The notes under the pieces: model-generated
Told to the model about the DNA's origin: nothing
The model's database searches: none
The model's input: only the letters and a program-made list of their open reading frames with translations
Shown: positions 1 to 12,381 of the stretch, one piece after another
Numbering within the stretch: the first letter of the stretch is position 1
Layout of the letters: the number at the start of each line of letters is the position of its first letter
Origin: Rutidosis leptorrhynchoides
Taxonomy: Eukaryota; Streptophyta; Magnoliopsida; Asterales; Asteraceae
Assembly (NCBI RefSeq): GCF_046630445.1
Contig: NC_092336.1
Location: 205,377,001-205,441,000, forward strand
Direction: 5' to 3'
DNA length: 64,000 nt
Made by a program: the position numbers and the translations under genes

Positions 1-1429
1 TCCGGTTTTTCGAACGTCCTTGCGTACTATTTAATATCTTGTACTTTGCGTTTCGCGGCTCGTACTCTTGTAATTTTGAGACGTTTCTCATCAATAAATT
101 GAACCACTTGGATTGTACTTTGTACTTTTTAGCTTTTTGGTCGTTTGCATCTTCAAATCGCCGAATCTGTCTTTTGTCTTCACCTTTTATTATTTAAACG
201 AATATCACTTGTAAATAGAACAATAGCAACTAAAAGCTTGTCTTTCTTGAAGGATAATGCTATGAAATATATGTTCATTTTTAGCATTATCAGAGATTTT
301 CTAAAAGATCCGGGTGACGGTCGTGTTCTCGTTCCTCGTTATCCCGTACGAAGGAACGATTGAGCAAAATTCGGATATTCATGTTCAGCTGCATAAGGAT
401 ATTCATAGCGAGTTTGTTAACCATTGGATCGCCTTGAAAATTTTACTGTAAGTAAATGACGTATAGATCTAGTTGCTGTACTATTTTGAGGCTGATTGGA
501 CCGTTGGATTTTGAGATACGATTTTTCGAATCTGGATAATTTTCAGGATGAATTTTTCGTGTTTGAAGACGCGAGTGCGAGACATTTTTGTCTCGTAAAA
601 CTTCAAAACGATACAAACTATGTTTTCAAAGATGTGGGTTTGTTATGAAAGCTCAGGAGGTTGATTTTTTCTCTCGGTTTAGAATGGTTGTTGTAAGGAA
701 CAAGATGCATCGGGTTGAAAGTCGATAGTGGGAGTTATCGGGGAAGTTTGGTGCTTGCGGTTTGGAAACGGGATGACCAATGAAGTTTGGTTGATATTCC
801 AGGGTTTATGGAGTATGCGGGCGGATTAGAGTTCCTAGTCACTAAGGGTAATTTATTGTCTAAGGGTGTCGAATATAGCACATTCGATGGTTGCTCAGGT
901 TTGGTTGATGTTTCAACAAAAGGAGCGGTTTTCTTTGAGGGTGATCAATTAGGAATCTTTAGGTGATGGAAGAGGGGCAGATAATCTTGTAAGTCCCAGA
1001 ACTTGAGCTTTCTAGGATCGTGGAGGGTCTCGGGAACTTGGTGTGAGTTTGGTAACCGACGAAAGTTATCGAGCTAGTGGAAGTTAGTCGACTAGTGGAG
1101 TTGTGGAGATGATTATGCGACATTGTCTCCAATGTTCTCAAGATTAGTATGATGATTCCGGGTAACATTAGGGCTTCGAGTACTTTTTTTACTCTCCGAT
1201 GGCAATGAAATTTGTTACTGACTGGTGGTACGAACCAAGTTTCTTCTCGAGTAGCCACGGTTTTATTTCGTACTCGTACAGTGAGAGCGTGCTTGAGATG
1301 AGAAGATGGGTTTGTGATATTCATAGCTATGAGGAGGTCAGTGTACCAGCGAGAAAGCGAAAAGTTAAAAAGTTAGTAGATTTCGAGGTTGTGACTGCGT
1401 TCTCATTAGAGCCTTGATGAAGAGTCTAC
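1..1429. mobile_element. Internal remnant of a Ty1/copia-like element, left part
   Basis: This stretch is joined across the E1 insertion to 27830-28436, which ends in a copia-type polypurine tract and LTR. I therefore read it as the internal region of the same element. No reading frame longer than about 120 codons is present and none resembles gag, protease, integrase or reverse transcriptase. The element is either non-autonomous or badly decayed. The 5' LTR would lie outside the window. The assignment rests only on continuity with the right-hand flank. Confidence 0.45.
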
Positions 1430-1598
1430 TGTGACGACCCGGAGATTTCTGACCAAATTTAAACTTAATCTCTATATGATTTTGACACGATAAGCAAAGT
1501 CTGTAATGTTGAGTCTCAAAATATTTGAACTGCTTTCATATATCCGATTACCCGGTGACTATTTTCGACGATTCACGAACCATTAATCGTAAATAGAA

Positions 1599-1601
<3 letters not shown>

Positions 1602-1664
<63 letters not shown>
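1602..1664. repeat. (TA)n microsatellite in E1 5' LTR
   Basis: An uninterrupted TA run. The homologous position in the 3' LTR (about 23299-23342) carries a (GT)n to (TA)n compound repeat of different length. Confidence 0.95.
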
Positions 1665-1668
<4 letters not shown>

Positions 1669-1782
1669 TATACATGTAAATAATTATATATTATGAATTA
1701 AAAATATTAATAAACTACTATGTAATTTAGAAAGAAAACTTAATCTTGATATTTAAAACATGATTAAATATGTAGTAGTTGG

Positions 1783-1892
<110 letters not shown>

Positions 1893-2256
1893 ATATATAT
1901 TTATTGATATACATAATTATTGATTGTATGTATATTATAATATATATTATGTAAAAATATTGAATATTAAATATTTGTTATTATTTAAAATATATTATAT
2001 AATTATTAAATATTACATAATTAATAATATGTAATATTAATATATAAAATTTAAATTTAATTATAAATATAGTTGTTATACTATTATTATTATTACTTCA
2101 TTAATATTAATATTAATATCAGTATTATTAGTATTACTATATATAATAATATATATAAATAGGAAAGTTTATACATTTAAATTGTTATAATATTATTGTT
2201 ACAAAAATTATTATTATCATTATCTGATTTACTTTTATCATTACCCTCATAGTTGT

Positions 2257-2283
2257 TATTATTATTATTATTATCCTTATCAA

Positions 2284-2353
<70 letters not shown>
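2257..2353. repeat. (ATT)n microsatellite in E1 5' LTR
   Basis: A nearly pure ATT run. The counterpart in the 3' LTR spans about 23906-24030 and has a few interruptions. Confidence 0.9.
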
Positions 2354-4365
2354 GTTAACAATGTTATTAATAATTATTATTATTAAGTTTATTATTGATT
2401 TTTATTATTAATAATGTTGAAAGTATTATTATTAATATTTTTATGTTTAATAATTACTAATATTAATCAATATATCAAATAAAAATACAGAATCCATTTT
2501 TCTACAACATCAACTGTACTGATTTTTGTTTCTTATCTTTGTATCGAATCCAGTCCACAGTTTCAAACAAAATAAGTTTGAAGTCACAATCTACTTTTAT
2601 ATATTTTTTTTCCTGATGGAAGATTCCTCTATGCTAATCCGTAACAATCAATTCCAAATCACATATTTAATAATCAGATACAATTAGATTCATTTTAAAG
2701 TCTTTATCAGCTTTATATTTTTTTGGTTTGTTCCTCTTGATCAAGAAGATGCTGTCGACCACCATCTTACTAGAAAACAATCTCCATCAATTAGTTGCTA
2801 CAGCAACCAATTAACTACACCATTTAATCCTCTGCTACTAATTCTTATTGCTAAAACTCACTCAAGAACGATCTACTTCTCTTCTTTCTTGATCACAACC
2901 GTTTCCACTTCTATTTCTTATTTCTGTTTCCAGTCCAAAATGAAAACATCACCATCTTGACACCTCATTCACAAACCCACAATCACGGCCTCCCAAACAC
3001 CACTTCAACAAACCTACAACTAATGAAACCCACCATGTATCGATCACTTTATATCTTTCTCTTTTTCTTGTTCCACTTCACCACTTAAACCACCATTTAA
3101 AACTTTAACATGGACTGCTACAGCAGCTAGCTTCTGTTTTTCTATCGAGCTTAATCGAAAACCAAACAACCACGATCAACCACCCTTTCCACCATTATTT
3201 TTCACTTTTGTTTCTGTATATGCCAAACCACACGACCACCTTCATATTTTTTTGTTTACAACTCCATAGAAACACCACTGCAACTCCTTTTACTTCTCTG
3301 CCTTGTTTCTATTAATCGAAACTCTTAAGAAGGTTGAGGAAACCTGCGATTTTTTTTCTCTTCATTAAATCAACAGCAACCGAAGGGATTAAATAAAGAA
3401 GGTTTATGATTGCACCCGTTTTCTTTTCTCTTGTGGCCGACACCACTATCTTGCATACCTTATATATTATTGCTTTCTTTTTTTTAAACAGATAAAGGAG
3501 TACTATATTTTGTATTCATAACTGACAATTACAAATAATGAACCCCACTCAGGAATATGTTACGGAGTATTGGTTTCATTCCTTTGGGTCGTGATTTATT
3601 CCTTCTGTTGGGCGTATGCTTCGGTCTTTCCAATTGGGCAGAGACTCCATTGGTACCTACTGCTAAAACGATTGAATGATGATGGTGGTTTGTTAAGAAG
3701 TGTTGGTGATGATAAACAATTAATAATAATGATAATGATGATGATTATAATGATAATTAGGGTTAGTTTTTAATACTGTTTTTAAAAGAAGATGATAATG
3801 ATTATGATCGTGTTGTGATCATGATAAAAGATAATGATATTAAACGAACTAATGATGATGATAATAGATGATGCAATTGAGATGAATTTGATGAAAACGT
3901 GATTAATGATTATGTATGGAGAAGATGATCGATCCTGATGATGATTGTGATAATGATTTCATAATGGAAATAATACGGTGGTAGATGATACTACTTAGAT
4001 GATGATGTTATGGTATGATCATAAGATGATGATAATGGTCACATGATAATGTCGTTATGTTTATAATGATGATGAGCTGTAGGGATGATGAGGATATGAA
4101 CGAATGATGGTAAAGAATTTATGATGATTATGAAACGATTAAGAATAGCAGCGTATTATTTTTGGCTGATTTCGTTGATGAACTAGAAAGCATCGATGGT
4201 TTCTAGTTGTTGGATCCTAACTTATTGGGTTGTAATTCATTTTTGGCTATTGGGCTAGTCAATTAGTGGGTAACTTAATCTTTTAATGGTACTACAACTT
4301 AGGCCAAAACAAACAGGCTATATAGAACTAAGATGAGATTTAATCAGAAAAGTAAGCCGGAAGGA

Positions 4366-4468
4366 ATGGTTAAGGATGTTATTGGGTTAGCGGAAGGTCA
4401 AGGGTTCAAACTCGGACTTGGGCATTTTTTTTAGGACTACTTCTTTGAGGTAGTTTACTTATTACTCG

Positions 4469-4540
<72 letters not shown>
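4366..4540 (+). repeat. tRNA-like (SINE-like) segment with (TTA)n tail inside the E1 LTR
   Basis: TGGTTAAGG resembles a pol III A box and GGGTTCAAACTCGG resembles a B box. A short inverted repeat (CTACTTCTTTGAGGTAG) and then a (TTA)n run follow. The same arrangement occurs in all four E1/E4 LTRs, with a better B box (GGGTTCAAACCCGG) in E4. I infer an old SINE or tRNA-related insertion fixed in the family. No flanking target duplication was found. Confidence 0.45.
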
Positions 4541-4541
<1 letters not shown>

Positions 4542-6143
4542 CATCATTTTTAATATAAGTTGTATTATTATTGAAACTAAATTTTTTATAAAAATTATCA
4601 TTTTTATTATTAGAACTATCATTATCATTATTATTATTATTAGAATTATCATTATTTTTATCATTATTATTTTTATTATCATTTTTATTATTTCTAACAC
4701 TAATATTATTATTTTTATCATTATTATTATTAGTATTATTAATTATTAATATATCAAATAAAGATTTTCTATATAAAAATATATTATTTACATAAAACAT
4801 ATCTATATTAATATGTTTGTAATAAATATTAATTATCTATTTAATGTATATAAAAATAAATATAGTTAATTTAGTTATTAATGAAACGTACAAGTTACTA
4901 AAATAACAATTTATAATAATACCTAAATTTGTTCGATTACCATTATATGTGTTAATATACATATAAATGCTATAGGTTCGTGAATCTGAGGCCAACCCTG
5001 CATTGTTCAGTTCCGTCGTATGCATATTTATACTACAAAATATCGTAAGGTGAGTTCATTTGATTCCCTTTTACTCTTTACATTTTTGGGACTGAGAATA
5101 CATGCGGTATTTTTATAACTGCTTTATTAAATGCTTTTGAAATATATTTTGAACGGCGAATACATGAAATGCTTTTATAAATGTTTGACGAGATAGACAC
5201 AAGTAAAACATTTCTCGAATGAATTATTATTCAGACAGAAGTTCTGTTGATTATTATTGAATTAGTTGGACGTGATAATTGCTACTAATTGTTGTGAATA
5301 TTTTTCTCCTGATTATTATTGCTTGGTAACCTAAGAATTAGAAACGGGTATGGCCCTAATTCACGCGAATCCTAAAGGTAGCAACCGGGTTTAACACCCC
5401 CACCCAGAATGTCCACTAGACGGAAGAGCTAGTGGGCGTGGTGTTTAGTACTTCGAAGTTTATATATTATACAGACGAGATGTTCTGTTTTTGGGGATAT
5501 TATTGATGCGCATTATATGTTAAGGTCGGTTACCATGTTGAGCAATGAAATCAAAGTGAATGTTATGTATCAAGAGAATGATTTTTATACACAGGTTATG
5601 TGTATTATATTTTGTACACGAGATATGTGTACGGTTATTTAAAAATCGCAAGGCAACCTACGGGGGAGAAAAGGATGCGAACCTACTCTGCTAAGCATTA
5701 TGAAAAATAGTTTTGTACACGAGATAGGTGTACTGTATTTAAAATCTTGTGGTCTATCAAAATGATGAATTCCATTGCTTATGATAAACCTATGAACTCA
5801 CCAACCTTTTGGCTGACACTTTAAAGCATGTTTATTCTCAGGTATGAAAGAAATTTTCTGCTGCGCATTTGCTCATTTTAGAGATATTACTTGGAGTCAT
5901 TCATGACATATTTCAAAAGACGTTACATTCGAGTCGTTGAGTTCATCAAGATTATTATTAAGTCAGTTATAGTTGGATATATTATGAAATGGTATGCTTG
6001 CCGTCAACTTTCGATGTAATGAAAGTTTGTCTTTTAAAAACGAATGCAATGTTTGTAAAATGTATCATTTAGAGGTCAAATACCTCGCAATGAAATCAAC
6101 TATTGTGAATCGTTTATAATCGGTATGAACGGGTCCTTTCAGT

Positions 6144-6155
6144 TGGTATCAGAGC
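6144..6155 (+). other. E1 primer-binding site (initiator Met-tRNA type)
   Basis: TGGTATCAGAGC is complementary to the 3' end of plant initiator Met-tRNA. It lies 2 bases after the LTR end. Confidence 0.93.
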
Positions 6156-6644
6156 GGTAGTCTTAGCGAACCAGGTCTTACATTAGTGTGTCTAACTGAT
6201 AATTGTTTAGATGCATTAGTGGGTTTGGACTTCGACTGTGTCTGCATGTCAAAAGTTTTGCTTATCATTTCGTGTCAAAAATTACTTGCTTATCATCCTT
6301 AAAGTCTAGACACGTATTACTACCTCTATTGCATAGATAGTGTATAGATAAATCTGTATCTTAGCGTATCTGTTACTGTAAACTTTGCCTGACAGCTTCC
6401 GAAAATTCCTCCGTAATTCACGGGATCTTCTGTAATATATACAGGTATTCTATGTAATTAGAATATCATTCGATATCTGAAAATCATTTCATACCGAAAA
6501 CCCTTTATCTAACCATACGAGACGGAATTCACAACTAGTTCAAACTCCTCGAATTCCGACATCTATTCCAATATGGATTTCCACTCGAGCTCCGAAGGCA
6601 GTGTAACCAGAATAGATCTACCAATCAGCCATCATTAATTCTGG

Positions 6645-7050
6645 ATGAATTGGGGATGGGTTCGTAGCCTACTAAGTCATTGGAGACAAGAAGAAGGTGA
6701 TCCCTTCCATCCACCACATTCCCCTCTTGGCGAAGAACCTGAAGCACTTACCGGGGAACCTGTTCGTAATACCATTTTATCTCTCATTTCCAGAGTATCT
6801 TGCCATTACTATATTACAACTCAGATTCTAAACCTTATTCATTCGCTCGTTCCTACCGATAATCATCCAGGAGTAATAAGTCAATGAGCTTCGAGCCCGA
6901 GTTGTAGCCTTGGAAAATATGGTGCAAAACGTACCAGCTTTAGCCACATCACCGGCTCCAACAGTACCACCAACATCAATACCAGTACCACCCACAACCC
7001 AAGTTTCAACATCACACGCCTCAACATCTCATTATGTATCTCAAGCATAA
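6645..7050 (+). pseudogene. Decayed frame(s) conserved between E1 and E4; function unknown
   Basis: The frame at 6645-6887 gives a peptide containing TGEPVR and TDNHPG, both matched in E4 at 48422-48769. A second frame at 6886-7050 (55 codons including the stop) reads through ENMVQNVPA into a Pro/Thr/Ser-rich tail. The matching frame in E4 lies around 48563-48707. A shift of frame between the two parts suggests a broken longer ORF. The position, just after the primer site, and the low-complexity tail would suit the N-terminal part of a gag-like protein, but I do not recognise it. Confidence 0.5.
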
Positions 7051-7482
7051 TCATCGTTCTACATGACGTTCTACATCATTTATCTTCGTTAGACATGGCG
7101 ATTATGTAATCTATAATGTTTTAGAGATTATATATTCTTGTTCTAACGGTAAATCAAATGAGTTTAATATCATATTGACTCATTAAATTCATGATTACAT
7201 CTGAAGAAAATATATATGTAAGTATATTTTCATAAAGATTGTAATCAAAATTCTTTTGTACAAACCGTTAATGGTGAAAATATTTTAACGGGTAGATAAT
7301 ACCCGAGGAATATTTAGATTTCACATTAATAGGTTACACTGTACATTCTTCGAATTTGATTCAACAGTCATTTACTATCCTACTTACATCCACAGATATA
7401 CTTATCCATTCACTGCAAAATAACCATTTTCATTCAATTTCATATTTGAATTTTGACCTATCAGAATTCAACAAGTGGCATA

Positions 7483-10400
7483 TGTAGTGACCCGAACTTT
7501 TCCATGTTTATATATATTAATTGAGATTGATATTTACATGATTAAATGTTTCCAACATGTTAAGCAATCAAACTTGTTAAGACTTGATTAATTGAAATAT
7601 GTTTCATATAGACAATTGACCACCCAAGTTGACCGGTGATTCACGAACGTTAAAACTTGTAAAAACTATATGATGCCATATATATGGATATATATATATA
7701 TAGTTAACATGATAATATGATAAGTAAACATATCATTAAGTATATTAACAATGAACTACATATGTAAAAACAAGACTACTAACTTAATGATTTTTAAATG
7801 AGACATATATGTAACGATTATCGTTGTAAAGACATTTAATGTATATATATATCATATTAAGAGATATTCATACATGATAATATCATGATAATATAATAAT
7901 TTAAAATCTCATTTGATATTATAAACATTGGGTTAACAACATTTAACAAGATCGTTAACCTAAAGGTTTCAAAACAACACTTACATGTAACGACTAACGA
8001 TGACTTAACGACTCAGTTAAAATGTATATACATGTAGTGTTTTAATATGTATGTATACACTTTTTAAAGACTTCAATACACTTATCAAAATACTTCTACT
8101 TAACAAAAATGCTTACAATTAAATCCTCGTTCAGTTTCATCAACAATTCTACTCGTATGCACCTGTATTCGTACTCGTACAATACACAGCTTTTAGATGT
8201 ATGTACTATTGGTATATACACTCCAATGATCAGCTCTTAGTAGCCCATGTGAGTCACCTAACACATGTGGGAACCATCATTTGGCAACTAGCATAAAATA
8301 TCTCATAAAATTACAAAAATATGAGTAATCATTCATGACTTATTTACATGAAAACAAAATTACATATCCTTTATATCTAATCCATACACCAACGACCAAA
8401 AACACCTACAAACACTTTCATTCTTCAATTTTCTTCATCTAATTGATCTCTCTCAAGTTCTATCTTCAAGTTCTAAGTGTTCTTCATAAATTCCAAAAGT
8501 TCTAGTTTCATAAAATGAAGAATACTTCCAAGATTGCAAGTTTACTTCCAAGTTTTCTAAATCCATTCCAAGTAATCATCCAAGATCAAGAAACCTTTGT
8601 TACTTACAGTAGGTTATCTTTCTAATACAAGGTAATAATCATATTCAAACTTTAATTCAATTTCTATAACTATAACAATCTTATTTCGAGTGGAAATCTT
8701 ATTTGAAATTGTTTTCGTGTCATGATTCTGCTTCAAGAACTTTCAAGCCATCCAAGGATCCTTTGAAGCTAGATCTATTTTTCTCATTTCCAGTAGGCTT
8801 ATCCAAGGAACTTGAGGTAGTAATTATGTTCATAACATCATTCGATTCATACATATAAAGCTATCTTATTCGAAGGTTTAAACTTGTAATCACTAGAACA
8901 TAGTTTAGTTAATTCTAAATTTGTTCGCAAATAAAAGTTAATCCTTCTAAATTGATTTTTAAAATCAACTAAACACATGTTCTATATCTATATGATATGC
9001 TAACTTAATGATTTAAAACCTGGAAACACGAAAAACACCGTAAAACCGGATTTACGCCGTCGTAATAACACCGCGGGCTGTTTTGGGTTAGTTAATTAAA
9101 AACTATGATAAACTTTGATTTAAAAGTTGTTATTCTGAGAAAATGATTTTTATTATGAACATGAAACTATATCCAAAAATCATGGTTAAACTCAAAGTGG
9201 AAGTATGTTTTCTAAAATGGTCATCTAGACGTCGTTCTTTCGACTGAAATGACTACCTTTATAAAAATGACTTGTAACTTATTTTTCCGACTATAAACCT
9301 ATACTTTTTATGTTTAGATTCATAAAATAGAGTTCAATATGAAACCATAGCAATTTGATTCACTCAAAACGGATTTAAAATGAAGAAGTTATGGGTAAAA
9401 CAAGATTAGATAATTTTTCTCATTTTAGCTACGTGAAAATTGGTAACAAATCTATTCCAACCATAACTTAATCAAATTGTATTGTATATTATGTAATCTT
9501 GAGATACCATAGACACGTATACAATATTTCGACCTATCATGTCGACACATCTATATATATTTCGGAACAACCATAGACACTCTATATGTGAATGTTGGAG
9601 TTAGCTATACAGGGTTGAGGTTGATTCTAAAATATATATAGTTTGAGTTGTGATCAATACTGAGATACGTATACACTGGGTCGTGGATTGATTCAAGATA
9701 ATATTTATCGATTTATTTCTGTACATCTAACTGTGGACAACTAGTTGTAGGTTACTAACGAGGACAGCTGACTTAATAAACTTAAAACATCAAAATATAT
9801 TAAAAGTGTTGTAAATATATTTTGAACATACTTTGATATATATGTATATATTGTTATAGGTTCGTGAATCAACCAGTGGCCAAGTCTTACTTCCCAACGA
9901 AGTAAAAATCTGTGAAAGTGAGTTATAGTCCCACTTTTAAAATCTAATATTTTTGGGATGAGAATACATGCAGGTTTTATAAATGATTTACAAAATAGAC
10001 ACAAGTACGTGAAACTACATTCTATGGTTGAATTATCGAAATCGAATATGCCCCTTTTTATTAAGTCTGGTAATCTAAGAATTAGGGAACAGACACCCTA
10101 ATTGACGCGAATCCTAAAGATAGATCTATTGGGCCTAACAAACCCCATCCAAAGTACCGGATGCTTTAGTACTTCGAAATTTATATCATATCCGAAGGGT
10201 GTCCTGGAATGATGGGGATATTCTTATATATATGCATCTTGTTAATGTCGGTTACCAGGTGTTCACCATATGAATGATTTTTATCTCTATGTATGGGATG
10301 TGTATTGAAATATGAAATCTTGTGGTCTATTGTTACAATTTGATATATATAGGTTAAACCTATAACTCACCAACATTTTTGTTGACGTTTAAAGCATGTT

Positions 10401-10753
10401 TATTCTCAGGTGAATACTAAGAGCTTCCGCTGTTGCATACTAAAATAAGGACAAGATTTGGAGTCCATGTTTGTATGATATTGTGTAAAAACTGCATTCA
10501 AGAAACTGATTTCGATGTAACATATTTATATTGTAAATCATTATGTAATGGTCGTGTGTAAACAGGATATTTTAGATTATCATTATTTGATAATCTACGT
10601 AAAGCTTTTTAAACCTTTATTTATGAAATAAAGGTTATGGTTTGTTTTAAAAATGAATGCAGTCTTTGAAAAATGTCTCATATAGAGGTCAAAACCTCGC
10701 AACGAAATCAATTAATATGGAACGTTTTTAATCAATAAGAACGGGACATTTCA
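7483..10753 (+). repeat. E2 5' LTR (3,271 bp)
   Basis: It matches 17456-20726 at the same total length. A block near 10072-10190 is related to blocks in the E1 and E4 LTRs. No gene was seen inside. An 87-codon minus-strand frame occurs in both copies, but similar DNA in E4 does not preserve its protein. Confidence 0.95.
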
Positions 10754-10755
10754 GT

Positions 10756-10767
10756 TGGTATCAGAGC
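10756..10767 (+). other. E2 primer-binding site (initiator Met-tRNA type)
   Basis: TGGTATCAGAGC begins 3 bases after the LTR end. Confidence 0.95.
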
Positions 10768-10962
10768 GTTGGTCTTAGAGAACCAGAATTTTGCATTAGT
10801 GTGTCTTATCAAGTTTGTTAGGATGCATTAGTGAGTCTGGACTTCGACCGTGTTTACTTGAAAAATGATTGCTTAACAAATTTTGTTGGAAATTATATAT
10901 TTTTAACATGTGAATATTATGTGATATATTAATCTCTTAACGCGTTTGATATTATGTGATAG

Positions 10963-11559
10963 ATGTCTACCTCTAGAACAAGTCCCATTGACTCACCTAA
11001 TAATAATGAAGAGTCAAATGTAAATTGGAATGATTCGTGGACTGATTCACAAGTTCCCGAAGAGGAACCGGAAGAAGAGTCGGAACCGGAAGAAGAATCG
11101 GAACCGGATGAAGAAATAGAACCGGTGGGGGAAATAATAAAACGGTTAAGTAAAAAAAAATCCTCAACCAACCGACAAAGGTTAATTATGGTCAATGGTG
11201 TTTCCGCCAAAGAAGCAAAATATTGGGAGGATTACCAATTCTCCGATGAATCGGATTCCGACGAGAATTCCGATGATGTTATAGAAATTACCCCAACTGA
11301 ATTTAAAAAGGCAAAAGAAAATAATAAGGGAAAGGGCATAAAAATAGAGAAATCTAATTCCAACCCCGATGAACTTTATATGTATCGTCAACCCCCGAAG
11401 TCCTTAAGTTGTAACAATGACCCGGGAACCTCTAAACCACCAGGTTTTTCTAAACCGATGTGGAAAACGACGGCTCGTATTAGGGGAACATCATATATCC
11501 CTAGAAACTTGGCAAAACGAACCAAAACCGAAGAAGAAGAAACAAGCGAGTCGGAATAA
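10963..11559 (+). CDS. Acidic, low-complexity protein of unknown function carried by E2
   Basis: An intact 198-codon frame starting MSTSRTSP, the first ATG of this frame after the primer site. Residues 31-55 are almost entirely Glu, Pro and Ser (EEEPEEESEPEEESEPDEE). A second acidic cluster lies at about 90-105 (SDESDSDENSDD), then a Lys-rich stretch, and the end is again acidic (TEEEETSESE). No zinc knuckle, protease or membrane segment is visible. It lies between the primer site and the F-box ORF, where Ty3/gypsy elements usually have only leader sequence. It could be an accessory element protein or the 5' part of captured host sequence. I do not recognise a family. Confidence 0.6.
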   Translation: MSTSRTSPIDSPNNNEESNVNWNDSWTDSQVPEEEPEEESEPEEESEPDEEIEPVGEIIKRLSKKKSSTNRQRLIMVNGVSAKEAKYWEDYQFSDESDSDENSDDVIEITPTEFKKAKENNKGKGIKIEKSNSNPDELYMYRQPPKSLSCNNDPGTSKPPGFSKPMWKTTARIRGTSYIPRNLAKRTKTEEEETSESE

Positions 11560-11697
11560 GATAGTTGTATTCGTGTGGTGTAATATATGTAATATAGTGT
11601 GCTTATGCTTTATGATATATGTAAAAATTGCTTGTATTAATAAGTATTTTTTTTTATGAATCTAATTCTTGTCTATTTTACAGTATAAAAACACAAA

Positions 11698-12381
11698 ATG
11701 GATAGACAACCCAATATTTTAAGAGACCTACCCGGAGACATGATTGATGAAATCTTGTCTAGAGTCGGTCAGAATTCTTCGGCACAACTATTTAAGGCGA
11801 GATCAGTTTGTAAGACATTCGAAGAACGTTCCAAGAATGCCTTGGTTTATAAAAGGCTTTCGTTCGAAAGATGGGGGATATCACATTGGGAAATCCATAA
11901 GTTACGATGTGTTTACTTTGACGCATATATTGCGGGGAACCCAAATGCTATTTTACGCAATGGGTTAAGAAATTATTTTGACTCAATATATCCGAATATT
12001 GGACTTCGTGATTTAGAAAAAGCGGCTAACATGCAACATAAAGAAGCATGTTATGCTTACGGATTAGTAATGTTCGCTTCTCACCAAAGTGAGAACAAGA
12101 ACATCGGGCTAAAACTATTAAACAAAACGTTCCCACAAGTGACGGAGTCGGTAATTGGGGTAAGAAATGAGGTTTTTAGATTGTTACGGGACTGTTGGAC
12201 ATTACGTAACCCTCGTCCCTTTGACGACGTTACAACACGCTGTCTTATCAACGGCCATAACGGTTATGTTCCACAAGACCAAGGATGGGAAGTAATCCTA
12301 GTAAAACCAGAATGCATGACTTGTTTCTGGACGTATGAATTACGTGTCTTTATTGCCTTTGCTGAACGACTTGTGTACTAG
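11698..12381 (+). CDS. F-box protein (At1g67623/At2g35280-like) captured inside E2
   Basis: An intact 227-residue frame. Residues 9-55 form an F-box (LPGDMIDEILSRVGQ, then FKARSVCKTFEERSKN). Plant proteins of this type continue into a Sel1-like segment, seen here at about 105-145 (LEKAANMQHKEACYAYGLVMFA). A C-terminal CTTC-like pair of cysteines (CMTC) follows near residue 205. F-box proteins are substrate receptors of SCF ubiquitin ligases, and the substrate here cannot be told. The start ATG follows a pyrimidine-rich tract ending TTTTACAG at 11681, so a spliced transcript is possible. The frame is open although the neighbouring pol gene has several stops. I infer capture of a host gene by the element. 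The family assignment is from recognition, without a search. Confidence 0.8.
   Translation: MDRQPNILRDLPGDMIDEILSRVGQNSSAQLFKARSVCKTFEERSKNALVYKRLSFERWGISHWEIHKLRCVYFDAYIAGNPNAILRNGLRNYFDSIYPNIGLRDLEKAANMQHKEACYAYGLVMFASHQSENKNIGLKLLNKTFPQVTESVIGVRNEVFRLLRDCWTLRNPRPFDDVTTRCLINGHNGYVPQDQGWEVILVKPECMTCFWTYELRVFIAFAERLVY

Larger units (their letters stand above)
6142..7482 (+). mobile_element. E1 internal region, left of E2
   Basis: Non-LTR part of E1 up to the E2 insertion. It matches 47790-49145 of E4 along most of its length. It has no intact gene but holds two decayed frames, listed separately, and an inverted repeat around 7285-7306 (CGGGTAGATAATACCCG). Confidence 0.85.

Noticed and set aside
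4455..4800. Minus-strand poly-Asn and poly-Ile ORFs
   Set aside because: They are products of the (TTA)n tract in an LTR. The counterparts at 23830-24066 and 26151-26483 are rejected for the same reason.
9741..10004. 87-codon minus-strand ORF in both E2 LTRs
   Set aside because: Present in both copies only because LTRs are duplicates. Related DNA in E4 keeps only the first few residues and no domain is recognised.
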